Part shown: piece by piece, positions 1 through 9,146 of the stretch
Position numbering within the stretch: position 1 is the stretch's first letter
Layout of the letters: each line of letters begins with the position of its first letter
Program-made: the position numbers and the translations under genes
Assembly: GCA_030650275.1 (NCBI GenBank)
Contig: JAUSEK010000007.1
Location: forward strand, 1 to 51,968
Length of the DNA: 51,968 nt
Source: Candidatus Omnitrophota bacterium
GTDB taxonomy: Bacteria; Omnitrophota; Gorgyraeia; Zapsychrales; Fredricksoniimonadaceae
Reading direction: 5' to 3'
The notes under the pieces: generated by a model
Told to the model about the DNA's origin: nothing
Databases searched by the model: none
What the model saw: only the letters and a program-made list of their open reading frames with translations

Positions 1-550
1 CCATCAGAAGGAACATGACCCACAGGCAAAATGTCCCGGTGTGAGTGGCGATCAAATAGAGATAACCGGCTTTCCTGACCTCCTGTTTTTCATCATAAAA
101 GGTGATCAGGAAATACGAAGATACGGACATGATCTCCCACATGACCAAAAATAAAACCGCGTTTTTGGCCGTGGCGATCAACAGAAGAGAGATGAGCAGG
201 ATATGGTAAAAGGCATAATGAACGCCTAAATTCTTTTTGCGCTCATGTTCCAAATAACTGTAACCGTAAATGCCTGCCAAAAGGAACAAAACCGTGATCG
301 TCAATACAAAAAACGCGCTCAAAGGGTCCAGCCCTATATAAAACTCACCCCACGGCATTTTAAAACCCGGCCGGCAATCCGTTGAGGTCCGGCTGACGAG
401 GGTGACGACGGCGGATATCCCCCCTAAAACACACCCTGTGATCAACGAAACCAGATAAATGCCGCTGACGGTCCTCCTGGACCGCGCGGTCAGGACCATG
501 AGCACAGCAGCGACGGATAATAAGGACAAGCTGTATAAAAGAAGGTTCAT
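1..550 (-). CDS. hyfB: Hydrogenase-4 / formate-hydrogenlyase-type antiporter subunit, N-terminal part (cut by window edge)
   Basis: The first 183 residues are visible; the C-terminus lies outside the window. The protein is very hydrophobic, with about five membrane segments. The stretch GLDPLSAFFVL near residue 85 is typical of HyfB/HycC-type members of the proton-pumping Nuo/Mrp antiporter family. The middle region, with a KNAVLFLVMWEIMSVSSYFL-type segment, is the start of the conserved antiporter core. In these complexes the subunit sits in the inner membrane and couples electron transfer to H+ or Na+ movement. The ATG is at 548-550, one base after the stop of the upstream PTS-like gene, so the two are probably co-transcribed. 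NuoL or MrpD membership cannot be fully excluded without the rest of the cluster. Confidence 0.8.
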   Translation of the reverse strand, partial: MNLLLYSLSLLSVAAVLMVLTARSRRTVSGIYLVSLITGCVLGGISAVVTLVSRTSTDCRPGFKMPWGEFYIGLDPLSAFFVLTITVLFLLAGIYGYSYLEHERKKNLGVHYAFYHILLISLLLIATAKNAVLFLVMWEIMSVSSYFLITFYDEKQEVRKAGYLYLIATHTGTFCLWVMFLLM

Positions 551-551
551 G

Positions 552-1232
552 TCAGGCGGCAGCGATCTTTGATTCCAGCACCCTGATCTCGGCCAAGATC
601 TGCTCAGGGGAATTTTGATGATGCAGGAGTTCCTGCAATTTGGTATTTTGCAGACAAAACGCCAGCCGGCTTAAAAGGGCCAGATGTTTCTTGACCGAAG
701 GGCTCAAAAGGGTGAACAGGATAAAAACCGGCTTGCCGTCCAGGGCCTTGAAATCCACCGGTGCTTTTAGGAAGCACAAAGTGATGGAAGGATGGTCCAC
801 GTGCAGGACAACGGGATTGCGCACATGGGGGATGGCGATGCCGTTGCCGATGGCGGTGGACATCATTTCTTCCCTGGCGCTAAACATCTGCCAAAGGGAA
901 TTTTTATTCAACTGCGGCGGCAAGGGTAAAAGATCAACGATGGACTTAAAAATTTCCTCCCGGCTGCCGCCGGGGACATTATAATGGATGCCGCCGGCTT
1001 TCAACCCCTGATACACAAGGCTCGTATCCTGGCCTTCCCTCTCCCCGAGGGCCAGGACTTCCGGGGTCAGCTGGATCTTTTTCTCCAGCGCCCAATCCAG
1101 AAGTTCAATATAATTAAAACGGTATTGCTCGTTGGCCTTGACACAGGGCGCGCCCTTTTTCCCGATCCAACCCTTCAGCGTCCTCTCGGACACCCTGAAC
1201 GTCTTGATGATATCATTGACCGTCAGTTCCAT
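552..1232 (-). CDS. HTH-PTS EIIA fusion protein (PtsN-like regulator)
   Basis: A 226-residue protein with two parts. Residues 1-50 resemble an excisionase/MerR-like helix-turn-helix (recognition region VSERTLKGWIGKKG). Residues 85-225 form a fructose/nitrogen-type PTS EIIA domain with the phospho-acceptor motif GIAIPHVR, putting the active histidine at His136. Such domains accept phosphate from HPr or NPr and usually regulate rather than transport sugar; no EIIB or EIIC is nearby. The gene lies 25 bases after malic enzyme and 1 base before the hyfB-like gene. A role in setting central metabolism or the hydrogenase complex according to PEP/phosphorylation state is inference from position. The start is supported by a GGGCGGGG stretch just upstream. 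Confidence 0.82.
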   Translation of the reverse strand: MELTVNDIIKTFRVSERTLKGWIGKKGAPCVKANEQYRFNYIELLDWALEKKIQLTPEVLALGEREGQDTSLVYQGLKAGGIHYNVPGGSREEIFKSIVDLLPLPPQLNKNSLWQMFSAREEMMSTAIGNGIAIPHVRNPVVLHVDHPSITLCFLKAPVDFKALDGKPVFILFTLLSPSVKKHLALLSRLAFCLQNTKLQELLHHQNSPEQILAEIRVLESKIAAA

Positions 1233-1257
1233 CCCCGCCCGCTTTCCAAGGTCTTGT

Positions 1258-2649
1258 CTAATCCAGGCGTTTTTTACGCGCCACCCCTGTTTTGTGCGCC
1301 GCCTCTTCCACGGCTTTTGCCACCGCCATCACAACCCTTTTGTCAAAAATACTCGGAATAATGTATTCTTCGCTCAACTGGTCCTTCAAAACAAGACCGG
1401 CCAAAGCATCGCTGGCGGCCAATTTCATTTCTTCATTGATCTCCCTGGCGCGGACATTCAAAGCGCCGCGGAAGATCCCCGGAAAAGCCAGCGCGTTATT
1501 GATCTGGTTGGGAAAATCCGAACGGCCGGTGGCGAAGATCCTGCAAATTTCGCACGCCTCGTGGGGGTTGACCTCCGGATCAGGGTTCGCCAGAGCGAAC
1601 ACGATCCGGTCTTGCCCCATCTTCTTGAGATCGTCAACGGACAATAAATTCCCCGCTGATACACCGATCAAAACATCCGCCCCCTGCAAGGCCTCTTTTA
1701 AAGACATCACCGGATTCTCCGTTTTAAATGAAAAAAGGTCCTGCCTGACCTTGTCCGCGTTGCCCTCATGAACGCTCAATACGACCCCTTTTCTGTTACA
1801 GGCCGACAAATTCCTTGCCCCTGCCGCGAGCATGATCTGGCAGCAGGCCGACCCCGCCGATCCAAGACCGCTGACCACAATGCGGACATCCCGGATGTCC
1901 TTCTGGACGACTTTCAAAGCATTCTTCAAAGCCGCCAGCACAACGACTGCCGTGCCATGCTGGTCATCATGCATGACCGGAATGTTCAATATTTTTTTCA
2001 ACCTTGACTCGATCTCAAAACAGCGCGGGGCGCTGATATCCTCCAGATTGATGCCTCCAAAAACCGGGGCGATATTCTTGATCGTTGCAATAATTTCCTC
2101 CACATCCTGCGTGGCCAGACAAATGGGCCAGGCATCAATGTCGGCGAATTCCTTAAAAAGCATGGCCTTGCCTTCCATGACCGGCAAAGCCGCTTCAGGC
2201 CCGAGATTGCCCAGGCCCAATATCGCCGAACCATCGGTGACAACGGCGATGCTGTTGCTTTTGATGGTCAGCATATTGACCTTGGAATGGTCTTGCGCAA
2301 TGGCTTTGGACACCTCGGCGACCCCGGGCGTGTAAGCCATGGAAAGCTGGTCCCTTGTTTTTAACGGGACCTTGTTCTGGATATGGATCTTGCCGCCCAA
2401 ATGCAGAAGAAAGATCGGGTCCGAGAACGAAACGACCTTGATGTTCTCCACCGCGTTCAAAGCATCGATGATGCGCCGGCCGTGTTTCTCATCGCCGATA
2501 TCAAAAGTGACGTCCCGAACGACTTTATGAGGCATGGCCTCCACAATATCCACGGCCCCCAAATTCGCGTGTTCATCGGCGATGATCTTGACCACACGGG
2601 CAAAAATACCCGGTTTATTTAAAAGCTCCAGCCGTACTGTTAATCTCAT
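1258..2649 (-). CDS. NAD(P)-dependent malic enzyme with N-terminal ACT domain
   Basis: 463 residues. Catalyses oxidative decarboxylation of malate to pyruvate. Residues 1-78 form an ACT regulatory domain (RLTVRLELLNKPGIFARV). The malic-enzyme catalytic domain follows with AYTPGVAEV near 105, VTDGSAILGLGNLGPEAALPVMEG, the metal-binding EDISAPRCFEIE around 203-214 and HDDQHGTA at about 227-234. The Rossmann NAD-binding loop SGLGSAGSA is near residue 260. ACT-malic enzymes are common in anaerobes, where the ACT domain is thought to sense a small ligand. I chose ATG at 2647-2649 because a GAGGG ribosome site lies seven bases upstream; the preceding TTG codon is less likely. It lies 41 bases after ccsA and 25 before the PTS-like gene. 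Cofactor preference cannot be told from sequence. Confidence 0.92.
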   Translation of the reverse strand: MRLTVRLELLNKPGIFARVVKIIADEHANLGAVDIVEAMPHKVVRDVTFDIGDEKHGRRIIDALNAVENIKVVSFSDPIFLLHLGGKIHIQNKVPLKTRDQLSMAYTPGVAEVSKAIAQDHSKVNMLTIKSNSIAVVTDGSAILGLGNLGPEAALPVMEGKAMLFKEFADIDAWPICLATQDVEEIIATIKNIAPVFGGINLEDISAPRCFEIESRLKKILNIPVMHDDQHGTAVVVLAALKNALKVVQKDIRDVRIVVSGLGSAGSACCQIMLAAGARNLSACNRKGVVLSVHEGNADKVRQDLFSFKTENPVMSLKEALQGADVLIGVSAGNLLSVDDLKKMGQDRIVFALANPDPEVNPHEACEICRIFATGRSDFPNQINNALAFPGIFRGALNVRAREINEEMKLAASDALAGLVLKDQLSEEYIIPSIFDKRVVMAVAKAVEEAAHKTGVARKKRLD

Positions 2650-2690
2650 CAAATGACCCTCGGAAGATTTAAACTTTTTGCGGGGATGTG

Positions 2691-4562
2691 CTATCTGTTG
2701 GTTTTATTCCGCCAGCCAATCACCGTCAACGTGACGATCAAAAACACCACTTCACAGATCGCGTAGATCAAAAGAACGTTGGCAACACCGGAGGTGAACC
2801 CGTAGGAATGCAGACCGATGCTCAATAAATTGACCCCGAACCATGCCCACATGACCACGATCAAACTGACCACATTGCCCGCGGCCAGCCCGACAGGCCC
2901 GATGAGGTCCGCCCATTTGGCATGAAATAAAAAGATCAGCCACAGAACGATCATCAGGGCCCCGTTTTCCTTGGGGTCCCATCCCCAGAACCGGCCCCAG
3001 CTTTGGTCCGCCCAGATGCCTCCTAAATTCGTTCCGAAAAATGTCAGGATCAACGCGACCCCCATCACCGAAAGCATGGCGGTCATGGTGGCCTCTAAAA
3101 CCCTAGTCTCCTGGCGCAACGCTTTTTGCACCAGCCACACATGCCCTAAAACAGCGGCCACACAGGTGACCGCGTAACCGGCGCTGATCGTAATGACATG
3201 GGTCCCCAGCCAAAAATTAGAGTTTAAAACCGCGACCAGCATTTTTAAAGTATCGCCTTCCGCCGAATATTTGGACGCGATCATCAACAGCGCTGTTGAG
3301 CTGATGGCCCCGATCAGGAATCCCAGGCGGTTTTTTTGGATAAATTCGATCAACAAAGCACAAATGACGGCGATCAAACTGACAAAAATGAAGGTCTCGT
3401 ATAAAGACGACACCGGCGGCCGGCTTAAAATGATACAACGGACGATCACCCCGGCCAGGTTCAAGCCGGCCCCAAGGGCCATCAAACCCCATAATACCGG
3501 ATCGATCCAGTTCCATTTCCCGAACATGGAAACAAACAGAAGAATTAACGCAACCAAAAATAAAGTGAGAGCCAGGTCAAACGGTTTGAGACGCTGATAC
3601 ATCAACTCCAGGCCGATACGCTCCAAAGGTCCCTTGCCCGAAGCATACATACGGCCGGACGCGGAACCCAAAAATTTCTTAAGAGCAAGATCCACTCCGA
3701 TCGTTTGTTTGTCCCGGTAAGCCGCGGCGGCCCGGGCCAGATCGATCACTTCCTCATGAACGGCGGGGTCCACAAACTGCTGTGTCAACGCTTCCCAGGG
3801 GGTGAGAAAGATCTCTTCCCTGGCGGAAGGGACCATATGCAGAGGCAAGCCGTCAAAACGGTTGCTCCAGCTGAATAAATTCCTGGCCAAGGTCATGATC
3901 TCCCGGTCAGACGCGGTCCATTTTTTTTTGTCCTTTATTTCCAGTCCGGACGTCAGCCGGTGCATTTCACCTGCTTTTAAAGCAATGTCTATAAAACTGT
4001 ATCCGCCTTCGTTGACGGGCAGGCCTAAGGCCTCGGCTGTCTGCGCAAAACGAACGGCAAAATCTTCATGCCCTTCAACAAACTTAAAACTGACGGACAA
4101 ATTGATATAAAGCTGCGCATTTCCGAAAACCCGGAGGATCTCATTTTCCACCACGGAACGCTGTTTTTCTTCAATGGCCGCCGCCCCCTGCGCCAATTCA
4201 AACAATTTTTCAAAATGTCCATGAAGCTCATCAAAACTGTAACGGCGGTGGGGGTCCACCTCTATCGATAAAGCCGCCGGGATATCCGGATGATTGATGA
4301 GAAAAACTTTGTCCTGGCTCACCGCTTCCGGCTGAAAAATTAAATTGGCCAGCCATTCGCCAGCGGACCTCTTCCCATAATGGTCTTTTCCGGACAGCTG
4401 TAAAAGCACGGAACGCGCGTAAGTGTCCATCGGCTTGATGCGGCCCTCTTCCATCACCGGAATTCTGGAAAAACTATTGAGCCAACCCGGCTCATTGGCC
4501 GACGCGCCGGACACGCAGAAGACCGAAAAAAGGATTTGAGAGAAAAGGATCAATTTTTTCAT
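2691..4562 (-). CDS. ccsA: Cytochrome c biogenesis protein CcsA/ResC, with large N-terminal domain
   Basis: 623 residues, inner membrane, part of System II heme delivery and cytochrome c ligation. A signal-like segment (residues 1-22) is followed by about 300 mostly soluble residues, then a cluster of eight or so membrane helices. The tryptophan-rich heme-handling WWD signature is present as WGRFWGWDPKENGAL at 522-536, and a conserved His lies in IGLHSYG near residue 585. Classic CcsA is about 320 residues, so the first half is an extension of unknown function seen in some non-proteobacterial phyla. It overlaps resB by 4 bases (ATGA), a typical translationally coupled pair. Its work is to mature the many CXXCH proteins encoded upstream in the same run and in the nirK operon. 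Confidence 0.93.
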   Translation of the reverse strand: MKKLILFSQILFSVFCVSGASANEPGWLNSFSRIPVMEEGRIKPMDTYARSVLLQLSGKDHYGKRSAGEWLANLIFQPEAVSQDKVFLINHPDIPAALSIEVDPHRRYSFDELHGHFEKLFELAQGAAAIEEKQRSVVENEILRVFGNAQLYINLSVSFKFVEGHEDFAVRFAQTAEALGLPVNEGGYSFIDIALKAGEMHRLTSGLEIKDKKKWTASDREIMTLARNLFSWSNRFDGLPLHMVPSAREEIFLTPWEALTQQFVDPAVHEEVIDLARAAAAYRDKQTIGVDLALKKFLGSASGRMYASGKGPLERIGLELMYQRLKPFDLALTLFLVALILLFVSMFGKWNWIDPVLWGLMALGAGLNLAGVIVRCIILSRPPVSSLYETFIFVSLIAVICALLIEFIQKNRLGFLIGAISSTALLMIASKYSAEGDTLKMLVAVLNSNFWLGTHVITISAGYAVTCVAAVLGHVWLVQKALRQETRVLEATMTAMLSVMGVALILTFFGTNLGGIWADQSWGRFWGWDPKENGALMIVLWLIFLFHAKWADLIGPVGLAAGNVVSLIVVMWAWFGVNLLSIGLHSYGFTSGVANVLLIYAICEVVFLIVTLTVIGWRNKTNR

Positions 4563-5668
4563 GACGGTCTTTTCCGGACAAAGGCCTGGACCAAAAAATG
4601 CAGGATCAATCCGGCCAATACGACAAAACAGGCGACATACGGCCAGCCGCGGGCGGAATTCCTGACCACGGCCAGGGTGGAGGACCTGATCCCCGTAGGG
4701 CCGGTGGCATACGAGGCCTGAAATAAGGTGTAGTCCTTTTCCGTTAAGGGATTATTCATGTAGATCCTGGTCTGCCTTTGGATCTGATCTTTGAGGACGA
4801 TCACGGTGCTTTCATAACTCTTGGCGGTCTCGGTGCGCGGATAAAATTCCACGCGGAATTCTTTCAACTGGATCGTGACCGGCAATGGATATTTCTTGGG
4901 CTGAAGGACCATGAAATATGTTTGGCCGTTGATCACCACAGGGGTCGGGGCCGCTTCCCCGCCATATAACAATAAAGGCTGCGTTTGCCCCATGGCTATT
5001 AATTCAAACAGGCCTCCGGCGATATTGCTTTCCTTTTCTTTGATCACGGGCCTTGGCTGCAATAAGGTGATCCCGGACCCGTTCAAGGGCTGTTGCCCGT
5101 CAGGCGGCAGGGCTTTGGTAAAAGCCGCGCAGTTAGGGTGGTATTGGACAAGTTTTAATTGAAAATCTCCGGTTTCAAACGGCATTTTTTGTCCGGCCTG
5201 AACTTTGCCGATATCCACGGCCTTGACATGCCGTGTGGACCCTAAGTCTGTCCAATAAGCCACTTCCCACTGGCTGTAGGAACTGGAGAGATTGCTTCCC
5301 TGCCCTTCCTGTAAATTCAGGTAGGATTCTTCCGTAGAAATGAATGTGAAGAATGCCGCGGCCAGATACAACAAGATCCCGAAATGCGTTAATTTCAAGC
5401 CCCAGGAACGGATGTCCTGCATGCCCTTAAACCGGGTCCAGGCCGAGGCCATCAGATTAAAGAACAAGACCCACATGGTCAGCTGGGCGCCGGGCAAAGG
5501 CAGAAAATATTGCGGACGAAAAAACCAGGAATAAAAGAAACGTTCCTGGGCGTCATAAAGTCCATGCCCCACCTGGGCCACCGTGCCCCAAAACGTGAGC
5601 ACAAACAGCCAGAAGACACAAGCACAGGTGATCTTTAAGGAAGAAACGATGGGCAATAGTTTGTTCAT
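4559..5668 (-). CDS. resB: Cytochrome c biogenesis protein ResB/CcsB
   Basis: 369 residues. Partner of CcsA in System II: the pair moves heme across the membrane and attaches it to apocytochromes. Membrane helices lie near residues 10-30, 60-78 and 88-112, followed by a large periplasmic domain (about 115-335) and a final helix at 340-360 close to the C-terminus; this is the ResB layout. The region around residues 80-125, LKLTHFGILLYLAAAFFTF to STEESYLNLQEGQ, is a recognisable ResB signature. The gene overlaps the preceding lipoprotein gene and the following ccsA by four bases each. In epsilonproteobacteria the two proteins are fused; here they are separate. Confidence 0.9.
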   Translation of the reverse strand: MNKLLPIVSSLKITCACVFWLFVLTFWGTVAQVGHGLYDAQERFFYSWFFRPQYFLPLPGAQLTMWVLFFNLMASAWTRFKGMQDIRSWGLKLTHFGILLYLAAAFFTFISTEESYLNLQEGQGSNLSSSYSQWEVAYWTDLGSTRHVKAVDIGKVQAGQKMPFETGDFQLKLVQYHPNCAAFTKALPPDGQQPLNGSGITLLQPRPVIKEKESNIAGGLFELIAMGQTQPLLLYGGEAAPTPVVINGQTYFMVLQPKKYPLPVTIQLKEFRVEFYPRTETAKSYESTVIVLKDQIQRQTRIYMNNPLTEKDYTLFQASYATGPTGIRSSTLAVVRNSARGWPYVACFVVLAGLILHFLVQAFVRKRPS

Positions 5669-6276
5669 GGCGCTGATATGGACCGGACAAGATCAAGGAA
5701 ACCGTCTTTTTGCTTCCGGCAATTATTTTTATTTCCGGTCATTTTGACAAAAACGGTTTTACTGTTGACGGAAATGATCGCAACGATCATGGAAGCGGCA
5801 TTGCTGTCCTGGGTCAAACCGGTCAAATCATAGACCTTTGCTTCGGATCGGTCCTTGGTCCGGATACTTTGGGCCTCGGCGATCAATTTTTTGAGATCAT
5901 TTTCAGCGGCTGACAGTTGGATCTGCCCCAGCCAACGGCTAAGATTCGACTCTAAACCGCCGGCCATGCCGTCTAAAACAACAATGGATACATCGATATC
6001 TTTGGGATCATTCTTTAAATGAAATGTGGCTAAACGCATCCCTCCAGCGGCCCCTTCCATCCAGCCCTGCGGCAATGTCCATGTCAGATCAGCGGTATTG
6101 GCCATGGGCATCATGGCCCCGGGAACAGAAATACCCATACCGGCATGAGGGTCGGTCATGGCCAGCATGCCTGCCTTGGGCGCTTCAATGACCACCTCGG
6201 TGTATTGGCGCTCCAAGGACTTTTGCTCACAGCCGTTCAAAGTCATTAAAGAAATGAACAAAAATAGATAGATCAT
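5665..6276 (-). CDS. Lipoprotein of unknown function in the cytochrome c maturation cluster
   Basis: 203 residues. The N-terminus is a short lipoprotein signal ending in the lipobox LNGC, with the lipidated Cys at residue 16. The mature part has a TWTLPQGW / MRLATFHL / SRWLGQIQL pattern that I associate with unnamed proteins encoded beside ccsBA genes in Planctomycetes- and Verrucomicrobia-type genomes; this link is from memory. There are no CXXCH heme sites. It overlaps resB by four bases, so it is very likely co-translated with the heme-ligation system. A role in presenting apocytochrome or heme is a guess. No clear ribosome binding site precedes the ATG. Confidence 0.7.
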   Translation of the reverse strand: MIYLFLFISLMTLNGCEQKSLERQYTEVVIEAPKAGMLAMTDPHAGMGISVPGAMMPMANTADLTWTLPQGWMEGAAGGMRLATFHLKNDPKDIDVSIVVLDGMAGGLESNLSRWLGQIQLSAAENDLKKLIAEAQSIRTKDRSEAKVYDLTGLTQDSNAASMIVAIISVNSKTVFVKMTGNKNNCRKQKDGFLDLVRSISAP

Positions 6277-6291
6277 AATTCGTTAAGCTTA

Positions 6292-7536
6292 TCAGATAAG
6301 GATGGAGCCTGCAACCGATTTGGCATTATTGATGCAGTCATTGAAGGAAATGCCGTCCAAATAATTGGCGCACAAATGAAGGCCCGGGACCTTGGCAAGT
6401 TCCTGGGCTATGGTTTGGCGCAATGCCGGATAATCCAACTCATATTGCGCAATGGCTTTGGGCCATAACTTAACGAATGTCTGCACGCAGCCGGCTTTAA
6501 GCCCGTAAATCGCATCTATTTCTTGAACAGCTTTGGCTAGGATCTGATCAGGGCTGTCATTGATGATGGCCGGATGACGGACCCCGCCCAACATGACACG
6601 GACCATGACCAGGCCTTTGGGCGCCCGTTGAGGGAAAACATTGCTTTCAATGAGGACACCTAAAATTTCTTTACCCTCCCGCGAAGGGACCAAATACCCA
6701 AAACCATCCGGAATTTTTTTAAAAGACCCCCTGTCAAAAACCAATCCCGCCACCGCCACAGGCGCATAGACAATGCGGGACAAAGCAGCGCTTAGATCAG
6801 GCGCGGTATCAGATAACAACCGGGCTGCACCATACGCCGGAACAGCGCAAATGATATGCCGGGCATTCATCTCTTTCAAGGAAGCGATCTCTCTTCCTGT
6901 TTGGATACAAGAAGCATAACGCCCGGATAAGGCCTGGATCAGCTGCCCCATGCCCTCTTTGAAAGAACGCATGCGGGATGTGTGTTTGTTTTTCTTAGGA
7001 CCTGAAATCTTTGGAAATGTGGAGGCCATGTGCAAACGCCTCACATCGCCCGCGTAAATACCGCTGATGAAAGGGTCTGCCAAACGTTCTGATACTTCCG
7101 GACCGAAACGCTCGGCGGTATAATTGTAAATACTTTGGTCGGTGCTGACGTTCTTCTTGAATATCCCTTTGATGAGACGGCCTTTGGCCGCCGCGGACAA
7201 TAGGGGCGTTTGGATAAAACTGATGGGCCCCATCGGCACCGGATGGAGCCGGCCGTTGAATTGGATGTAGCGACGTTTGGCCCGCGCGTCGGCGTCGATC
7301 AATTGGTCTTCTACCCCAAGCTGTCGGACCAATTCCAAAGTGGTTGGTTGATCGTCTAAAAAACCGTTGGGGCCGGATTCAAAGAGGCATTGGTCTTTTT
7401 TGAAAGTGCGAACCGTACCTCCGGGGGTGGGTTCACGTTCAAAAAGAACAATATCAACGGTGTTGGCAAAACGCTGTTTTAAATAATGCAGGACGGCCAG
7501 GCCTGAAATGCCGCCGCCGAGGATCGCGATGGTCAT
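6292..7536 (-). CDS. hemY: Protoporphyrinogen/coproporphyrinogen oxidase, HemY type
   Basis: 414 residues. A flavin enzyme that oxidises the porphyrinogen ring late in heme synthesis. The FAD-binding start MTIAILGGGISGLAVLHYL and the FEREPTPGGTVRTF motif are at the N-terminus. FESGPNGFLDD near residue 52 and the C-terminal LHLCANYLDGISFNDCINNAKSVA are typical of HemY-type oxidases. The family normally uses oxygen, although HemN in this window is the oxygen-independent type, so how anaerobic oxidation is achieved is unclear. It overlaps the cytochrome b gene upstream by four bases (ATGA), so heme synthesis is coupled to production of the b-type cytochrome that uses it. Whether the substrate is protoporphyrinogen or coproporphyrinogen cannot be told from sequence. 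Confidence 0.9.
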   Translation of the reverse strand: MTIAILGGGISGLAVLHYLKQRFANTVDIVLFEREPTPGGTVRTFKKDQCLFESGPNGFLDDQPTTLELVRQLGVEDQLIDADARAKRRYIQFNGRLHPVPMGPISFIQTPLLSAAAKGRLIKGIFKKNVSTDQSIYNYTAERFGPEVSERLADPFISGIYAGDVRRLHMASTFPKISGPKKNKHTSRMRSFKEGMGQLIQALSGRYASCIQTGREIASLKEMNARHIICAVPAYGAARLLSDTAPDLSAALSRIVYAPVAVAGLVFDRGSFKKIPDGFGYLVPSREGKEILGVLIESNVFPQRAPKGLVMVRVMLGGVRHPAIINDSPDQILAKAVQEIDAIYGLKAGCVQTFVKLWPKAIAQYELDYPALRQTIAQELAKVPGLHLCANYLDGISFNDCINNAKSVAGSILI

Positions 7537-8693
7537 GGAGCGATGTCTTTCTGAACAGGCGGTGTTTGTGCGGGAACCAAATGCGGCTTGCCGTACATAT
7601 CAACGTCGTAGGTCTTCCCGAACACGTGAATTCTTGTTTCCGACACCCAACCCAATACGCCAAAAATCACCAAGGAAAGAACAACTAAAATGCCGATCGT
7701 CATGGAGACGGGCCTTTTGGACGGATGGCGTTGCGGGGTCCTGTCCAAAAAAGGCCAGATCAACAGAAAAAGAGGGGCCAGGCCGAGCACGAAGATCCCG
7801 ATAGATTTTGGGAAATGTTTTAAGACCTGATACATGGAAAGGAAATACCACTCCGGTTTAATGGCGTGCGGTGTTTGCAGGGGATTGGCCTTCTCCCCCA
7901 GTTCGAAAGGCGAGAACACGGACAATGTGATCAACACCCCCAGGAGGACAAAGAGAACGATCCCTTCTTTCAATACGTGATGGGGGAAAAACGGGACCCC
8001 CTGGCCCTCTTTGACCTTTTTTTCCTCGCCGACCTTGTCCATGGTCGACATCCCCAGGTAACGGACACAAAACAGATGAAAGATCACAATAAAAAAAAGC
8101 GCCCACGGCAAAATAATGACATGGATCACAAAAAAACGGGACAGGGTCTCTCCTCCGACCGCGGTCCCGCCGCGTAAAAATGTCTTGAGGAATTCCCCAA
8201 AAAATGGGACCGCTCCGGCGATCTCTGTTCCCACGGTTGTTGCCCAGTAGGCCAGTTGATTCCACGGTAAAAGGTATCCGGTAAAACCGAAAATGACCGT
8301 CATGACAAACAGCAGCACCCCCAGGATCCACGTGATCTCGCGGGGCTTCTTATACGAACCGGTCACAAAGGTGCGCAGCATATGCAGGAACACAATGATG
8401 ATCATGAGGTTTGAACCCCACGCGTGGATCTGGCGGTACAACCACCCCATATAGACCTCATTTGTAATGAATTTTATGCTCTCAAAGGCCTCTTTCTGTG
8501 TCGGATGGTAATAAATAAGCAATAAGATGCCGGTCAGGACCTGGCTGATGAAAAGAAAAAATGACATACTGCCAAGGGTATGGAACCAGCTGATGTGCCC
8601 GGGCAAAGGCTTTGTGAGCTGATCATTGATCGGCTTTTGGATCTTGGGCAGGTCAAAACGTTCATTGAACCAGTGATAACAACGTTTCCACAT
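7533..8693 (-). CDS. Cytochrome b of a bc-type complex (fused b6 and subunit IV), complex 1
   Basis: 386 residues with about eight membrane helices. It carries both the b6-like half and the C-terminal quinol-site half, unlike the split version at 24986-26901. Heme ligands are visible as His pairs: one pair separated by 13 residues starting at RQIHAWG, and one separated by 14 residues in FVIHVIILPW to IFHLFC. The 14-residue spacing is that of b6f-type proteins. The quinol-site PEWY motif is intact in HAIKPEWYFLSMYQVLK. Together with the Rieske gene 12 bases upstream and the nonaheme cytochrome it forms a quinol-oxidising complex in the inner membrane. An AAAGGA ribosome site precedes the ATG. 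Confidence 0.93.
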   Translation of the reverse strand: MWKRCYHWFNERFDLPKIQKPINDQLTKPLPGHISWFHTLGSMSFFLFISQVLTGILLLIYYHPTQKEAFESIKFITNEVYMGWLYRQIHAWGSNLMIIIVFLHMLRTFVTGSYKKPREITWILGVLLFVMTVIFGFTGYLLPWNQLAYWATTVGTEIAGAVPFFGEFLKTFLRGGTAVGGETLSRFFVIHVIILPWALFFIVIFHLFCVRYLGMSTMDKVGEEKKVKEGQGVPFFPHHVLKEGIVLFVLLGVLITLSVFSPFELGEKANPLQTPHAIKPEWYFLSMYQVLKHFPKSIGIFVLGLAPLFLLIWPFLDRTPQRHPSKRPVSMTIGILVVLSLVIFGVLGWVSETRIHVFGKTYDVDMYGKPHLVPAQTPPVQKDIAP

Positions 8694-8705
8694 GATGTTG
8701 GTCCT

Positions 8706-9146
8706 TTATACTTTCACAAAAATCTTATTGTTGATCACGCTGACCGTATAAACCGGCAATGGCCGGGGAGGCGGCCCGGAAATGTTTCGGCCATTCAGAT
8801 CAAAAATACCGGCATGGCATGGACAAATGATCTCCCGTTTTTGACCATCCCAATCCACCAAACATCCCAAATGGGTGCAAACAGCGGAAAACGCCTTGAA
8901 TGCGTCAGGTGTTCTGATGATCAAAACAGCGCTGCCTCCTATGATGACCTTTTTGCCGCCCCACACAGGGATGTCATTAACGCCGCCGACCTCTTCCATT
9001 TCCGATATTGCCCCGCGGCGCATCACAGGCCGCAAATAAGACAAGGCCGGATACAGGACCCCGGCCAAAGCCACCAATAACCCCCCTTTAATGACCCAAT
9101 CCACAAAGGTCCGGCGGGATATTTCCTTCTCCCCCGATCTATTCAT
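8706..9146 (-). CDS. Rieske iron-sulfur protein, complex 1
   Basis: About 146 residues. Binds the [2Fe-2S] cluster that takes electrons from quinol at the cytochrome b Qo site. Both cluster motifs are intact: CTHLGC and, about 15 residues later, CPCHAG. The N-terminus has a Tat-type motif (SRRTFVDW) followed by one hydrophobic anchor, as expected for Rieske proteins exported folded. I prefer the ATG at 9146, which has an AAGGAAG site 8 bases upstream; an ATG at 9161 with AGAGGA is possible and would add five residues. Either start overlaps the end of the nonaheme cytochrome gene, so the two are translationally linked. Confidence 0.93.
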   Translation of the reverse strand: MNRSGEKEISRRTFVDWVIKGGLLVALAGVLYPALSYLRPVMRRGAISEMEEVGGVNDIPVWGGKKVIIGGSAVLIIRTPDAFKAFSAVCTHLGCLVDWDGQKREIICPCHAGIFDLNGRNISGPPPRPLPVYTVSVINNKIFVKV

